Positions 62,711-64,000 of a stretch of DNA of 64,000 nucleotides are shown piece by piece. Source of the stretch: Limnoperna fortunei (lineage: Eukaryota; Mollusca; Bivalvia; Mytilida; Modiolidae); NCBI GenBank assembly GCA_944474755.1, contig OX104115.1, positions 50,709,648-50,773,647 of the forward strand, given 5' to 3'. Under the pieces are notes generated by a model, which worked only from the letters and a program-made list of their open reading frames with translations, was not told the DNA's origin and searched no databases. Both the position numbers and the translations under genes were made by a program. Within the stretch, counting starts at the first letter, position 1. Each line of letters begins with the position of its first letter.

Positions 62711-64000
62711 ACCAGAGGCTCTTAAGAGCCTGTATCGCTCACCTGATTTTATAGGCAATGAAGATGGCATTTCCCTGATGTTAAAGTAAGTCCTGTAATT
62801 TTCAATAAACTTTAAATAGGACCATCCAAACAATATTACTAGAAAGCTTTGTTTCATTGGTTAACCAGTTGTATAGAGATTTTTTTTATTTGCCCATAGG
62901 GTCCTATGTTAAACTAAGTCCTGCGGGGGAGTTGGCCATTTTGAATTTCCAATTGCCATAAAAAAACATAAACTTTATAAAGGACCATCCAAACAATATT
63001 GCTAGTAAGTTTTTGTTTCCATTGATTAACCGGTTTCAGAGAAGAAGCCCTTTTTAACATTTTTCCCATAGGGTCCAATGTTAAACTAAGTCCTGCGGTG
63101 GTGGCCATTTTGAATATCAGATTGGGATAAAAAACATTAACTTTATAGAGGACCATCCAAACAATATTGCTAGTAAGTTTTGTTTCCATTGGTTGGCCGG
63201 TTTCAGAAAAGAAGCCTTTCAAACTTTTTCCCATAGGGTCCTATGTTAAATTAAGCCCTGCGGTGGCAGCCTTTTTGAATTTCCAATTGCCATAAAAAAC
63301 ACAAACTTTATAGAGGACCATCCAAACAATATTGCTAGTAAGTTTTGTTTTGATTGGTTAACCGGTTTCAGAGAAGAAGCCCTTTTTAACATTTTTCTTA
63401 TAGGGTCCAATGTTAAACTAAGTCCTGCGGTGGCGGCCATTTTGAATATCAGATTGGGATAAAAAACATTAACTTTATAGTGGACCATCCAAACAATATT
63501 GCTAGTAAGTTTTGTTTCCATTGGTTGGCCGGTTTCAGAAAAGAAGCCTTTCAAACTTTTTCCCATAGGGTCCAATGTTAAATTAAGTCCTGCGGTGGCA
63601 GCCATTTTGAATTTCCAATTGCCATAAAAAACACTAACTTTATAGAGGACCATCCAAACAATATTGCTAGTTTCCATTGATTAACCGGTTTCAGAGAAGA
63701 AGCCTTTTAAAACTTTTTCCCATAGGGTTCTATGTTAAACTAAGTCCTGCAGTAGCGGCCATTTTGAATTTCCAATTCCCATCTAAAACACAAACTTTAT
63801 AGAGGACCATCTAAACAATATTGCTAGTAAGTTTTGTTTTGATTGGTTAAACGGTTTCAGTGAAGAAGCCCTTTTTAACTTTTTTCCCATAGGGTCCTAT
63901 GTTAAACTAAGTCTTGAGGTGGCAGCCATATTGGTTTACCAATCAAAATAAAAAACACAAACTTTGTAAAGGTCCATCCAATGAACATTATGGCCAAGTT
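62711..64000 (-). mobile_element. Helitron-like element E1', inverted relative to E1, cut by window edge
   Basis: Starts CCAGAGGCTCTTAAGAGCCT and GTATCGCTCACCTGA, then about seven 168-bp units (TAGAGGACCATCCAAACAAT, TTTCCCATAGGGTCC, CCATTTTGAATTTCCAATTG). The last bases, CCAATGAACATTATGGCCAA, match the start of E1's core at about 460-480 in reverse, so only the 5' terminal piece lies outside the window. Open frames in it are repeat artefacts. Confidence 0.7.

Noticed and set aside
62914..63677. Two long - strand open frames of 106 and 143 codons
   Set aside because: They lie in the 168-bp units of element E1'; 168 is divisible by three, so a stop-free unit gives a long frame. Similar frames occur in E1 at 897-1217.

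Overview
The window is animal nuclear DNA, AT-rich, with short exons, long introns and GT-AG splicing. It is most likely from a bivalve or related mollusc: it has many ACATGT/TACATGTA motifs, tRNA-derived SINEs with a GTTTG-rich tail, and repeats whose conserved ends read AGCTCACCTG...CAGGTGAGC. The species cannot be fixed from sequence alone. I found three protein-coding genes, all with exons joined by matching splice phases.

(1) A BTBD17-like BTB-BACK gene on the + strand (5815-10064, two coding exons, 446 aa). (2) A FAM47E-like gene on the + strand (21832-32221, nine coding exons, 456 aa). (3) The C-terminal part of PCM1, the pericentriolar/centriolar-satellite scaffold, on the - strand (35667-61404, 16 coding exons, 904 aa). 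The PCM1 5' exons lie beyond the right edge. FAM47E-like and PCM1 are convergent, with about 3.4 kb between their stop codons. Nothing suggests an operon; the three genes look like ordinary independent animal loci.

Most remaining DNA is repeats. Elements with a conserved terminal cassette (5' palindrome with AGCTCACCTG; 3' CAGGTGAGC, hairpin, CTAG/CTGG) but different tandem cores occur at 310-1754, 13105-14954, 36834-38332, 53592-57190, 60308-60640 (fragment) and 62711 to the right edge; they resemble non-autonomous Helitron-like (HINE/pearl-type) elements. tRNA-derived SINEs occur at 3959-4230, 11454-11727, 16309-16575, 18196-18385, 38616-38879, 39057-39174, 47450-47682 and 59022-59145, five of them with visible target-site duplications. 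There are several inverted-repeat (MITE or foldback) elements, some nested.

The PCM1 introns hold the most unusual structure: a 35-bp minisatellite of about 3.4 kb in two blocks, each unit carrying a 5'-splice-donor-like GTGAGTAT on the sense strand; a 167-bp array with three-unit higher-order periodicity; a near-palindromic foldback of about 390 bp; a triplicated intron-exon junction at 60169-60300; and a 44-bp array at 61582-62326 that looks like an amplified piece of the neighbouring element's core.
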